A DNA stretch of 64,000 nt from JAOAFX01 sp049700315 (lineage in GTDB: Bacteria; Hydrothermota; Tepidihabitantia; SM23-42; JAOAFX01). The stretch covers positions 1 to 64,000 of the forward strand of contig JBNAVN010000007.1 of NCBI GenBank assembly GCA_049700315.1. Direction: 5' to 3'. The number at the start of each line of letters is the position of its first letter. The first letter of the stretch is position 1. The position numbers and the translations under genes are program-made. Of the stretch, positions 35,060 to 43,114 are shown one piece after another. The notes below the pieces were generated by a model, which was not told the DNA's origin, searched no databases, and saw nothing but the letters and a program-made list of their open reading frames with translations.

Positions 35060-37966
35060 GTAGAGACATCGCCTCAGTTAAAACGATATCTCCACACCTT
35101 TCCTAATCTTATATTGACCAATTTTTTTGAATTCCGGTTATACCGAAATGGCAGAATGATAAATAGAGTTTCTATTGCAAAACCATTTGTTATGCAAAAA
35201 CTTAAAACAGTTCCCGTTTTAGAGAATGAGTCCGAATTTTTCAAACTTCTTGAGCAATTTTTCGGGTTTTCATTACCGGAAGTGTATGATGCCCGCACCC
35301 TGGCAATTGAACTTGCAAAGAGAACTCGTTTTTTGAGAGATGAAGTTATCACTGAAGAATTGAAAAATGAACAAAATGTGCAAAAGAAATTCATAACAGG
35401 GTTTTATGAGGCATTTAAAAAGTATCTTATTGCTGGCTTATCCAGAGAAGAATTTGCAGACTTATACTCCCAGACAATTACCTATGGGTTATTCGCGGCC
35501 CGAACCCGTGCTACAAACAGTTTCAGCCGAAAACTTGCTTATGACTATATCCCCGAAACAATTGGGATTTTGAGGGATGTATTCAGATTTGTTTCCTTGG
35601 GCGACCCACCACCACAGATGGAGTGGATTATTGATGATATTTCAGAGGTCCTTGTGGTAACGGATGTCTACAAGATACTCAATGAATACTATCACCAGCA
35701 TAAGGGTAAAGACCCGATTGTTCAGTTCTATGAGACTTTTTTGACTGAATATGACCCAGAGACGAGAGAAAAACGGGGTGTGTATTATACACCTGAACCT
35801 GTAGTATCCTATATTGTCCGCTCAATTCACTACATCCTTAAAGAACATTTTAATCGCACCGATGGTTTAGCAGACAGTAATGTTACAGTTTTAGACCCAT
35901 CCGCCGGTACTTTAACCTTTTTGGCAGAAGCCGCAAAACTGGCAGTAGCAGAGTTTGTATCAAGATATGGCGAGGGTGGGAAAGAAAAATTCATTAAAGA
36001 GTATATCTTGAAAAATTTTTATGCCTTTGAACTAATGATGGCACCCTATGCGGTTGGTCATCTGAAGATTGCATTTCTCCTTGAAGAACTCGGCTATAAA
36101 TTAAAAGAAACCGACAGGTTCAAACTTTACCTGACTAATACTTTAGAAATGGAAGAACTTCCTGAAACTCAATTCCCGGGGATGTCTTCTCTTTCCGAAG
36201 AATCCCATCAGGCAGTCATTGTGAAAAAGAAGACACCCATTCTTGTTATTTTAGGCAATCCGCCCTATTCTGGCATCTCGGCAAACATGAAGCCAGAAAT
36301 GGTAAAATTTCTGAAAGAAGACCGGAACGGAATCCAGAGTTATTACAAGGTTGACGGTCAGCCATTAGGAGAAAAGAAATTATGGTTGCAGAATGACTAT
36401 GTGAAGTTTATCCGTTTTGCCCAGTGGAAGATAAATCGGGCAGGCGAAGGGGTTTTAGGCTTCATCACCGATCACAGTTATCTTGACAGCCCGACCTTCC
36501 GGGGAATGCGGCAGTCGCTAATGAACACTTTCAATGAAATTTACATTCTTGACCTACATGGCAATACCCTGAAAAGGGAACGAGCACCTGACGGTTCTAA
36601 GGATGAAAATGTTTTCGATATCCAACAAGGTGTAGCGATAGCGTTGTTTGTAAAAAAGAAAAGAATAAGTGGAGGAACTCATGTTTATCATTCGGAAATC
36701 TGGGGATTGTGCGAGAAGAAATATAAGTGGCTCTTGAAAAATCACATCAACACTACAAAGTGGAAAAAACTAAATCCAATGAGTCCTTATTATTTCTTCA
36801 TCCCCAGAAAGGAAAAAGGTAAAAGAATATATGAAAAGTATTGGCAAATAACCGACATCTTTCCGGTTAATAGCGTGGGTATTGTAACTGCAAGGGATAA
36901 ATTTGCTATTGATTTTGATAAAAATATATTGGAAAGACGAATTGAGATGTTCAGAAATCTATCAATACCAGATGAAATTGTCAGACAAACATTCAAATTG
37001 AAAGATACAAGTACTTTCAATCTTAAAAAATCGCGAGAGATTCTTGCTCATGATAAAAACTGGGATAAATATTTTAAAGAAATACTATACCGTCCCTTTG
37101 ACAAAAGGTATATCTATTATACTAACGTGGTTATTGAAAGACCGCTTTTCGACACAATGTGTCACATGTTACAAGAGAATTTAGGGGTTCTTGTTAAAAG
37201 ACAGAATAAAAGAAGCCCATTTTCTTATGTATTTGTTTCAAATCTTATTGTTGAAAGTTGTGTGTTTGAAAGTGCTTATGCAAATAATACTATTTGTCCC
37301 CTTTACCTTTATCATAAAAGAGAAAAACCATTAAAACATTCACCCAACTATATAACGATTCTATTTGAACCAAACGATGACTATAGAGTTAAAAAACCAA
37401 ATCTATCCTCAAAGTTAACTGAGCTGTTAAATAATGAATACAAAAAACAACTTCCACCTGAACAGATTTTCTATTACATCTATGCTGTTCTTTACTCAAA
37501 TATTTACCGCTCAAAATATGCCGAGTTTTTAAAAATAGATTTTCCCAGAATTCCATTTACTAAAGATTATAAGCTGTTCTGTAAATTAGCCGAATATGGA
37601 AATAGATTGGTTGCGTTGCACTTGCTTAAATCAGAGGAAATTTATACACCTGCTGCAAAGTTTCAAGTTAAAGGGAACAACAAAATCGAAAAAGTAAAGT
37701 ATGATGAAAAAACAAACCGGGTTTATTTTAATCAAAATCAATATTTCGAAGGTGTGCAGAATGACATCTGGGAGTACCAAATCGGTGGTTATCAGGTTTG
37801 TGAAAAATGGCTAAAGGATAGAAAAGGCAGGGAATTATCACTTGATGATATAAAACACTACTGCAAAATTGTAACTGCCTTGCAAAAGACCATTGAAATC
37901 CAGAAACAAATTGACAAAATTTATCTGGAAGTGGAAAAAGCAACCATAGAATTGGGAGTTTTATAA
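35060..37966 (+). CDS. Type ISP restriction-modification enzyme, 5' end lost in gap
   Basis: The visible 968 residues include a helical linker, an N6-adenine methyltransferase core with motif I DPSAGTLTFL (DNA about 35894-35923) and motif IV NPPYSG (about 36257-36274), and a C-terminal target-recognition part ending with the GGYQVCEKWLKDRKGR block typical of type ISP enzymes. In this family one chain carries nuclease, translocase, methylase and specificity. The N-terminal nuclease and most of the helicase would lie in the gap, so it is unclear whether the gene is intact. It stands beside a small unit encoding a HEPN protein, consistent with a defence neighbourhood. Confidence 0.85.
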   Translation, partial: VETSPQLKRYLHTFPNLILTNFFEFRLYRNGRMINRVSIAKPFVMQKLKTVPVLENESEFFKLLEQFFGFSLPEVYDARTLAIELAKRTRFLRDEVITEELKNEQNVQKKFITGFYEAFKKYLIAGLSREEFADLYSQTITYGLFAARTRATNSFSRKLAYDYIPETIGILRDVFRFVSLGDPPPQMEWIIDDISEVLVVTDVYKILNEYYHQHKGKDPIVQFYETFLTEYDPETREKRGVYYTPEPVVSYIVRSIHYILKEHFNRTDGLADSNVTVLDPSAGTLTFLAEAAKLAVAEFVSRYGEGGKEKFIKEYILKNFYAFELMMAPYAVGHLKIAFLLEELGYKLKETDRFKLYLTNTLEMEELPETQFPGMSSLSEESHQAVIVKKKTPILVILGNPPYSGISANMKPEMVKFLKEDRNGIQSYYKVDGQPLGEKKLWLQNDYVKFIRFAQWKINRAGEGVLGFITDHSYLDSPTFRGMRQSLMNTFNEIYILDLHGNTLKRERAPDGSKDENVFDIQQGVAIALFVKKKRISGGTHVYHSEIWGLCEKKYKWLLKNHINTTKWKKLNPMSPYYFFIPRKEKGKRIYEKYWQITDIFPVNSVGIVTARDKFAIDFDKNILERRIEMFRNLSIPDEIVRQTFKLKDTSTFNLKKSREILAHDKNWDKYFKEILYRPFDKRYIYYTNVVIERPLFDTMCHMLQENLGVLVKRQNKRSPFSYVFVSNLIVESCVFESAYANNTICPLYLYHKREKPLKHSPNYITILFEPNDDYRVKKPNLSSKLTELLNNEYKKQLPPEQIFYYIYAVLYSNIYRSKYAEFLKIDFPRIPFTKDYKLFCKLAEYGNRLVALHLLKSEEIYTPAAKFQVKGNNKIEKVKYDEKTNRVYFNQNQYFEGVQNDIWEYQIGGYQVCEKWLKDRKGRELSLDDIKHYCKIVTALQKTIEIQKQIDKIYLEVEKATIELGVL

Positions 37967-38268
37967 AGCCGTTATGTCAAAAACAACAAAACAGGCAGAA
38001 TTAAGCAACTTACCGCCTATTTGCATACCAGTTCTACAACTGTTAAATATGTTGCCTGGCTAAATAACACTCTTCGGCAACCAACTTCAGGGCTAACATC
38101 AATTGACCTGCATAAAAAATCAAGTTGTGAAAATATTTCAGCATTTCAAAATTTTGAAATCTTAGAATCTTTTTGCGATTAAAATTCCAGTAAGATGCAA
38201 CATAAAATCTTACTAACATATTAACATTTTAGCATTCTAACATGTTAGAATGTTAGAATGATAGTAAT
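37967..38268. other. Intergenic region with a 44-bp repeat, no supported gene
   Basis: It lies between the converging R-M gene and HEPN gene. It contains a 29-codon reading at about 37974-38063 that I do not support as a gene, and the left copy of the ATATTAACATTTTAG... repeat. Confidence 0.5.
38218..38261. repeat. 44-bp direct repeat, left copy
   Basis: It contains the perfect palindrome CATTCTAACATGTTAGAATG at 38233-38252. It matches 41139-41182 in the same orientation with two mismatches; the pair flanks the minus-strand block of four genes. Confidence 0.85.
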
Positions 38269-38682
38269 TTAAACCGATTTGTCTGCTGGGGATGTTCGCT
38301 GATTTTTGTTCAAAAGGTTAATGACTTGTTGTGCGCGTCTTATTGCAGAAACAGGTAAAATACTAATATTGGAAACTTCCCTATTGGTTATTTCATCATG
38401 ATAGTCGCACATATTGCGCCATTGTCTTAAGTGGTCTAAATATTGTGCAATGTTACCCATTTGCCTTAACCTAAAATGTTCTCTAACAAGCTCGTGGTCC
38501 TCAGTTTTATATGTGGGTGAGAAATTCTGATAGTCACGTGCGTAATTGCGTGCAAAACAAAAAGCAGCGTAATACGCCCTGCTTACTGCACTTCGGTAAG
38601 CCGATTCATTGCTATATTTAACACCAGTCTGGCCTTGTAAAAACTGAGCCAGATTAAGATACTCTTTCCAATCAAAATTCAT
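38269..38682 (-). CDS. HEPN-domain protein
   Basis: A 137-residue all-helical protein. The N-terminal helix carries RSAVSRAYYAAF, common in HEPN proteins, and the second conserved site is R89-x5-H95 (RNMCDYH), matching the HEPN Rx4-6H motif found in ribonuclease toxins and effectors. The catalytic residues therefore look intact. It starts 3 nt after its upstream neighbour and is the last gene of a three-gene minus-strand unit. There is no adjacent MNT nucleotidyltransferase, the usual antitoxin partner; the unknown protein upstream may take that place. Confidence 0.82.
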   Translation of the reverse strand: MNFDWKEYLNLAQFLQGQTGVKYSNESAYRSAVSRAYYAAFCFARNYARDYQNFSPTYKTEDHELVREHFRLRQMGNIAQYLDHLRQWRNMCDYHDEITNREVSNISILPVSAIRRAQQVINLLNKNQRTSPADKSV

Positions 38683-38685
38683 GTA

Positions 38686-39261
38686 TTATTTTATAGGAGA
38701 TTGGAAATCGGTAGTTATAAGTAGCCAGCCAGTGCTATTAGCAAGCAGGCTTTCACATTCAGAGGATATTTCGTCAATTAAATCCATAATATTTTCGTTA
38801 TATGTTTCCTGACGGATATATGCAGTTAAATACTTATCATTAATTTCAGGGTCTTCGTAGACTTCAAGAGAAATTTGAGCTGAAGTATTAAACTTTTCAG
38901 TTATTTTATTAAAAACAGGCAGAAGAATGTTTATCATATCCGGATAAACCAATAAATAATTGCGAACTTCAGCTGGTTCTGGAATAGATATTTTCGTTGA
39001 TACCAATAAATTGAAAAGATTTTCAATGCCAGTACTTATAGCTGAGCTTTTTTGTAGTGCTGTAATATTATAAAGTATCGAAGTTATTGATTCAAAATCT
39101 AACACGGCGTGTTCCAAATTTTGCTCACAAGATAAAGGCCAAACAGTGTGAGGGGCATTGTATGTGTAGGGTTCTGTGGGTTCATGCGATACTTGTTCAT
39201 ATGTTGTTTTACTGGTTGAGTATTTATATATTTCAGAAGAGGCAGTTGAAACGGTTGTCAT
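38686..39261 (-). CDS. Unknown protein between TIGR04255-like and HEPN genes
   Basis: A 191-residue soluble protein with a Ser/Thr/Tyr-rich N-terminus (about 1-45), a helical middle part, and a C-terminal alpha/beta part with SAQISLEVYEDPEINDKYL, which resembles small domains in other genes of unknown function. No membrane segment or catalytic motif was recognised. Its ATG directly follows the TAG of the upstream gene with no gap, and the HEPN gene follows after 3 nt, so the three must be co-expressed. Working guess: an adaptor or antitoxin-like partner for the HEPN protein. Confidence 0.65.
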   Translation of the reverse strand: MTTVSTASSEIYKYSTSKTTYEQVSHEPTEPYTYNAPHTVWPLSCEQNLEHAVLDFESITSILYNITALQKSSAISTGIENLFNLLVSTKISIPEPAEVRNYLLVYPDMINILLPVFNKITEKFNTSAQISLEVYEDPEINDKYLTAYIRQETYNENIMDLIDEISSECESLLANSTGWLLITTDFQSPIK

Positions 39262-40008
39262 CTATTTTACCTCACCGAATTGTTGCCTTAATTTATCAGT
39301 TATGCATCCTTCAAATATCTCTACGATTTTTTCATGAGCTTCTTCTATCCATGCTAATGCATCATTGCTTGCTATGGTTTGTAATTGAGAAGGATAATAG
39401 TCCAGGTCTAAAATGAATGCGCGGTTGCCGGGTTTTTCCTGTACTGCTGTGGTTAATTGCAAATTACATTCTGCTTCTATTTTTGGAAAAGGTAGAACAC
39501 ATCTGATTGCAAATCCCGAGATATCCTTTGGTAATTTTTCTCCTAAAAAAGGTCTGAAATCAAAATAGTCTGCCAATTCAAAGGAAGGACCTGGATTGGT
39601 AATTTCAATCCGATTGATATAGCGTAACCCTATTCTATATATCCTTCTAATTTCAACCGTTTCCAGAAGTGCTTTAAATGCTCTCTCAATGTGACGTTTG
39701 AAGATGTTCCATCTCGGATAAGATTTTAAACAATTTACCGCTAAAAGACGCAATCCTACCTGGATAAATGACCGCCTATCTTCCGTCAAAAAAATTGCCC
39801 TTTCTCTTGTATGAACTAACTGCTCCACACCTTGTGAATTTTTCTTTAACTCTACCTCCTGGAATAAACGCTGTTCTTTGCATGGAAATGTGTTTCTCAA
39901 CTTTTCATATAAGAGTCCTGGAATAGTTAAATCCCATTTGGTTTCAGGAGGCAAACGGAATTCGCAAACAGCCTCAATTATTGGTGGATTATTATATTTT
40001 CTGTTCAT
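39262..40008 (-). CDS. TIGR04255-like protein
   Basis: 248 residues from the ATG at 40008. The N-terminal NNPPIIEAVCEFRL, the QVGLRLLAVNCLKSYPRW block and the YRIGLRYINRIEI segment match the sporadically distributed family known as TIGR04255, whose biochemical role is not established. I reject the in-frame ATG at 40041 because it overlaps the -10 box of a good promoter. First gene of the three-gene unit. Family members often occur alone or with different partners, so the pairing with HEPN is notable. Confidence 0.75.
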   Translation of the reverse strand: MNRKYNNPPIIEAVCEFRLPPETKWDLTIPGLLYEKLRNTFPCKEQRLFQEVELKKNSQGVEQLVHTRERAIFLTEDRRSFIQVGLRLLAVNCLKSYPRWNIFKRHIERAFKALLETVEIRRIYRIGLRYINRIEITNPGPSFELADYFDFRPFLGEKLPKDISGFAIRCVLPFPKIEAECNLQLTTAVQEKPGNRAFILDLDYYPSQLQTIASNDALAWIEEAHEKIVEIFEGCITDKLRQQFGEVK

Positions 40009-40032
40009 AGCCGATTCAACTAAACCAAGTAT

Positions 40033-40060
40033 ATTATACATTAAAAAATTGGAAAGTCAA
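40033..40060 (-). promoter_or_regulatory. Promoter of the TIGR04255-HEPN unit
   Basis: Minus strand TTGACT, 16-bp spacer, TATAAT, then 24 nt to the ATG at 40008. No ribosome site was seen. Confidence 0.8.
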
Positions 40061-40169
40061 TATGCGTGATGTATAAAAAACCTAAATATTTAAATGATTA
40101 TTACAATAAAGATTCAATAGATGTGGAAGGTGTTTCCAATGCCGACAAAATCAAAAATTTTATTTTACT

Positions 40170-41081
40170 TCACTTTATATTTAATAACCTATTTTCATAG
40201 AATTCTATTATGTAGGGTTTCCCCCAACCAGGATATACTAACTGAGGCAATGAATCGGTCTTTACAGCCATAAGGACCTGTCTTGCCCGCAAAGTATCCG
40301 TCGTTTCTAAATAACTTATCCCAAGCCATATTTTCATATATTCCTTTATCGTAGATATAGGATATTTTTTTAGAAAATTCAAACAAACATTCTTTAACTT
40401 TGCAAATTGTCTTGTTTCACTCAGCCACCAGATCAGCCGTTCATAGGCATTTTCAATCACTTTGCTTTTTGGATATTTGTCTATAAATTCTTCTAAGTTT
40501 TTGATTACTACCGGAGCGAATTCGTTAACATAAATTGGAGTTCTAAAAGGCCAATATATACATGTCAACCTTAGCCGTGAATCATCTATTGCAAGGCTAT
40601 CATCGGAAATTGTAATAAATTTTTCCAAATTTTCACGCCATTTTTTCTCGTAAAATGATAGACGAGGGTCAGAAAGGTCTTCATCATAATGGAGACAATT
40701 GTTCCATTCATTTTCATAATTTAATGCTCGCATTAAATATGTCTCTGCACAAATATAACCCAAAGATTCTGACTTGTTCAAAAACCACTCAGATTCCATT
40801 GGTTGTGCATCCTTTGCAAACTCGCGGCCAATAAAAAAAGCGAACTCTGCCTCTGAAATTTCATTATTTGCAAATCTTATTTCATAATCTTTAATGTTAT
40901 CTGGTGCGCCTATCTGGGCAGGATGTTCTGTAAATCTATTCTCTTGCTTCAAACTTTCCAAATACATTTTCCATAATGAATCAGCCTTAGTTATATTTGT
41001 ATGACGAATTCTATTAACCAGTTGTTCAAAAAATGGATTGCACGAAAGTATCAAGGTCAGTATTAAAACATAAGATGCCAT
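40170..41081 (-). CDS. Lipoprotein with TPR-like helical repeats
   Basis: 303 residues. The N-terminus MASYVLILTLILSCN is a lipoprotein signal with the lipid-modified Cys at 14. The rest is helical, with TPR-like spacing (EEFIDKYPKSKVIENAYERL, then another repeat ending in KYPISTIKEYMKIWLG). It is probably anchored in the outer or inner membrane. The TPR-like part suggests protein binding; no enzymatic motif. It has its own promoter and lies inside the pair of 44-bp direct repeats. I do not recognise a specific family. Confidence 0.65.
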   Translation of the reverse strand: MASYVLILTLILSCNPFFEQLVNRIRHTNITKADSLWKMYLESLKQENRFTEHPAQIGAPDNIKDYEIRFANNEISEAEFAFFIGREFAKDAQPMESEWFLNKSESLGYICAETYLMRALNYENEWNNCLHYDEDLSDPRLSFYEKKWRENLEKFITISDDSLAIDDSRLRLTCIYWPFRTPIYVNEFAPVVIKNLEEFIDKYPKSKVIENAYERLIWWLSETRQFAKLKNVCLNFLKKYPISTIKEYMKIWLGISYLETTDTLRARQVLMAVKTDSLPQLVYPGWGKPYIIEFYENRLLNIK

Positions 41082-41089
41082 TGCAAATC

Positions 41090-41117
41090 ATTATATCAAA
41101 TTATTAACCATAGTCAA
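41090..41117 (-). promoter_or_regulatory. Promoter of the lipoprotein gene
   Basis: Minus strand TTGACT, 16-bp spacer, TATAAT, then 8 nt to the ATG at 41081, too short for a Shine-Dalgarno. Confidence 0.8.
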
Positions 41118-41138
41118 CAATAAAAACTGCAGGTCAAG

Positions 41139-41182
41139 ATATTAGCATTTTAGTATTCTAACATGTTAGAATGTTAGAATGA
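41139..41182. repeat. 44-bp direct repeat, right copy
   Basis: It contains ATTCTAACATGTTAGAAT at 41155-41172; two mismatches to 38218-38261. Confidence 0.85.
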
Positions 41183-41208
41183 ATTTGAGCATCATATTAT
41201 TCTGATAC

Positions 41209-41236
41209 TTGAAAATTTTAATATTCTGAGTAAATT
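41209..41236 (+). promoter_or_regulatory. Leaderless-type promoter of the YjbQ gene
   Basis: TTGAAA, 16-bp spacer, TAAATT, then exactly 5 nt to the ATG at 41242. Confidence 0.7.
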
Positions 41237-41241
41237 TAATT

Positions 41242-41658
41242 ATGCCTTTTTATGAGTTTGCGATTTCAACGAATAAGAGTGAAGAGTTGATTGATATTAG
41301 TGATGAGATTGAAAAAATTGTCTCTGGTTCAAAGATAAAAAATGGTCTTGTTCATATCTTCATTCCCCATGCCACTGCGGGCATAATCTTAAATGAAAGT
41401 GCTGACCCGAATATCAAGACAGACTTTTTGAATGCCCTTGAGCGGGCAATACCAAAAAGGGCAGATTATCTCCATGACCATATTGACCGTAATGCCTCTG
41501 CCCATATCCGTAGTGCAATAGTTGGTTCAAGTTTAACAATACCATTAAGAGATGGCAGAATGGTTTTAGGCACCTGGCAGTCAATAATGTTCTGTGAATT
41601 TGATGGTCCAAGAAGTTCAAGAAAAATTGTTGTCCAGATTATAGAGAGTAGTGAATGA
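41242..41658 (+). CDS. yjbQ: YjbQ/UPF0047 family protein
   Basis: 138 residues covering the whole family. Hallmarks are FIPHATAGIILNESADP and the HDHIDRNASAHIRSAIVGSS segment with its His and Asp residues, followed by LGTWQSIMFCEFDGPR. Members have been described as having thiamine-phosphate synthase-like activity, but the physiological role is uncertain. It is a single-gene unit converging with surE (6 bases between stops). Confidence 0.92.
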   Translation: MPFYEFAISTNKSEELIDISDEIEKIVSGSKIKNGLVHIFIPHATAGIILNESADPNIKTDFLNALERAIPKRADYLHDHIDRNASAHIRSAIVGSSLTIPLRDGRMVLGTWQSIMFCEFDGPRSSRKIVVQIIESSE

Positions 41659-41664
41659 GTTTTG

Positions 41665-42405
41665 TTAAATTTTAAGGATTTGTTTTAAATTCTCCATCTT
41701 CCCATTGTCCGTAAGGTCAAGTTTTAAGGGTGTGATTGAGACATATTTTTTGTCTACTGCTTCAAAATCAGTATCAGCATCAACATGGTAATCAAGAACG
41801 CCATCAATCACACTATACATTACGCCATTCTGTTCTATATCTCTTAAAACTTTGTCCCGGTAGATTCTTCTGCCCATCCTTGTGACTTTTTCACCTTTTA
41901 TCTCTTTTTCTGGAATGTTTACATTGAGAATGAAATTGCCAACATCTTTGTTAACCAGTCGTTGTATTAAATTTATTGAGTATCTAATCGCACCATCAAA
42001 ATTGCTGTAACTTTCACCAGAAAGCGACAGTGCAAGTGCCTTTCTTATGCCCAGTGTGCCAGCCTGGAGCGCTGCAGCGACTGTTCCTGAATAGAATACA
42101 TCACTTCCCATATTGGGTCCATGGTTTATACCAGAGACGACCATTTCAATCTCTTTATTGCGAACAAGGTCGTGATAGGCAAGCAAAACACAGTCGGTTG
42201 GAGTACCATCAATAACAAAAAAATCTTTCTTTAATTGTTCTACCCTTATGGGTCTGCGTAAGGTCAAAGAATGACTTGAACCACTCTGTTGAAAACGGGG
42301 TGCTGATACAAAGACTTCAAACTTTTTATTTTTTAGTTCTTTATAAAGTGCCTGCAACCCTGCAGCATCATAGCCATCGTCGTTTGTTAATAATATTAAA
42401 CCCAT
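41665..42405 (-). CDS. surE: 5'/3'-nucleotidase SurE
   Basis: 246 residues. The N-terminal ILLTNDDGYDAAG carries the metal-binding Asp pair, and SGINHGPNMGSDVFYSGTVAAA is the second catalytic block. SurE removes phosphate from nucleoside monophosphates and helps stationary-phase survival. Length is normal. It overlaps the glycosyltransferase gene by 10 bases and so follows it in one transcript. Confidence 0.95.
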   Translation of the reverse strand: MGLILLTNDDGYDAAGLQALYKELKNKKFEVFVSAPRFQQSGSSHSLTLRRPIRVEQLKKDFFVIDGTPTDCVLLAYHDLVRNKEIEMVVSGINHGPNMGSDVFYSGTVAAALQAGTLGIRKALALSLSGESYSNFDGAIRYSINLIQRLVNKDVGNFILNVNIPEKEIKGEKVTRMGRRIYRDKVLRDIEQNGVMYSVIDGVLDYHVDADTDFEAVDKKYVSITPLKLDLTDNGKMENLKQILKI

Positions 42406-43070
42406 AAAAACCTTACTGCCATATTGACAAATCTTAATGTATCAATTATCGGCATAATATAACTTTTTTCACTATTATAAAGAGTTGTTATTGGCACAAA
42501 ACCAATACGGAATCCATTTCTTATCGCACGATAGACAAGTTCTGATTCTGTCTGGAAATTTTTGGTCTTTAGTTCTATCGTATCAAATATCTTTAGATTT
42601 ATGAGTCGATAACCAGACTGCACATCCGGAATGTACTTTTTACTCAATAAAGAAATCACCAGGGATGTAATGCGATTGACTAACATTCTCAAAAAGGGCA
42701 TATCTGGCGAATTTTTCAAACGCACTCCAATTATCAGGTCATAGTCTTCAGTGAACTTAAGAAATTTTCTCACTTCAGAGACCTGATGTTGACCATCTGC
42801 ATCCATTGTAATAACCCATTGTAATCCCTTTGCCATTGCGTATTGAAATCCTGAGTTCAATGCAGCACCTTTGCCTGTGTTTTTTTCGCTTCTTAAAACT
42901 TCAATCCCATAATCTTTTGCTGACAAATAAGTATTATCCTTTGATCCATCATCAATAACAATTATTTTCTTTCTATCAAATCCCATTTCCAATAAGTTCT
43001 TTACAATCCCACCTATGGTCTTCTCTGCATTGTAAGATGGAATGACAATTCCTATTCTGTCAAACGCCAT
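42396..43070 (-). CDS. Family 2 glycosyltransferase (DPM1-like)
   Basis: 224 residues. A GT-A fold with VIPSYNAEKTIGGIV at the N-terminus, DDGSKDNT, the metal-binding MDADGQH and QSGYRLI. No long C-terminal membrane helix, so it resembles short dolichol/undecaprenyl-phosphate sugar transferases that build lipid-linked sugars on the cytoplasmic face. The donor sugar cannot be told. It heads a two-gene unit with surE. Confidence 0.88.
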   Translation of the reverse strand: MAFDRIGIVIPSYNAEKTIGGIVKNLLEMGFDRKKIIVIDDGSKDNTYLSAKDYGIEVLRSEKNTGKGAALNSGFQYAMAKGLQWVITMDADGQHQVSEVRKFLKFTEDYDLIIGVRLKNSPDMPFLRMLVNRITSLVISLLSKKYIPDVQSGYRLINLKIFDTIELKTKNFQTESELVYRAIRNGFRIGFVPITTLYNSEKSYIMPIIDTLRFVNMAVRFLWV

Positions 43071-43075
43071 ATATT

Positions 43076-43103
43076 ATTCTATTCGTGTGAAAAATAAAGT
43101 CAA
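43076..43103 (-). promoter_or_regulatory. Leaderless-type promoter of glycosyltransferase-surE
   Basis: Minus strand TTGACT, 16-bp spacer, TAGAAT, then exactly 5 nt to the ATG at 43070. Confidence 0.82.
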
Positions 43104-43114
43104 GAGTGCGCCAG

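Noticed and set aside
34136..37966. One 1276-residue protein spanning the gap
   Set aside because: The frame is kept only because 100 Ns were inserted; the two sides are unrelated families.
37974..38063. 29-codon reading after the R-M gene
   Set aside because: Short, no ribosome site, no recognisable family; perhaps a remnant.
40009..40041. ATG at 40041 as start of the TIGR04255-like gene
   Set aside because: It overlaps the -10 box of a strong promoter; the ATG at 40008 fits the family start.
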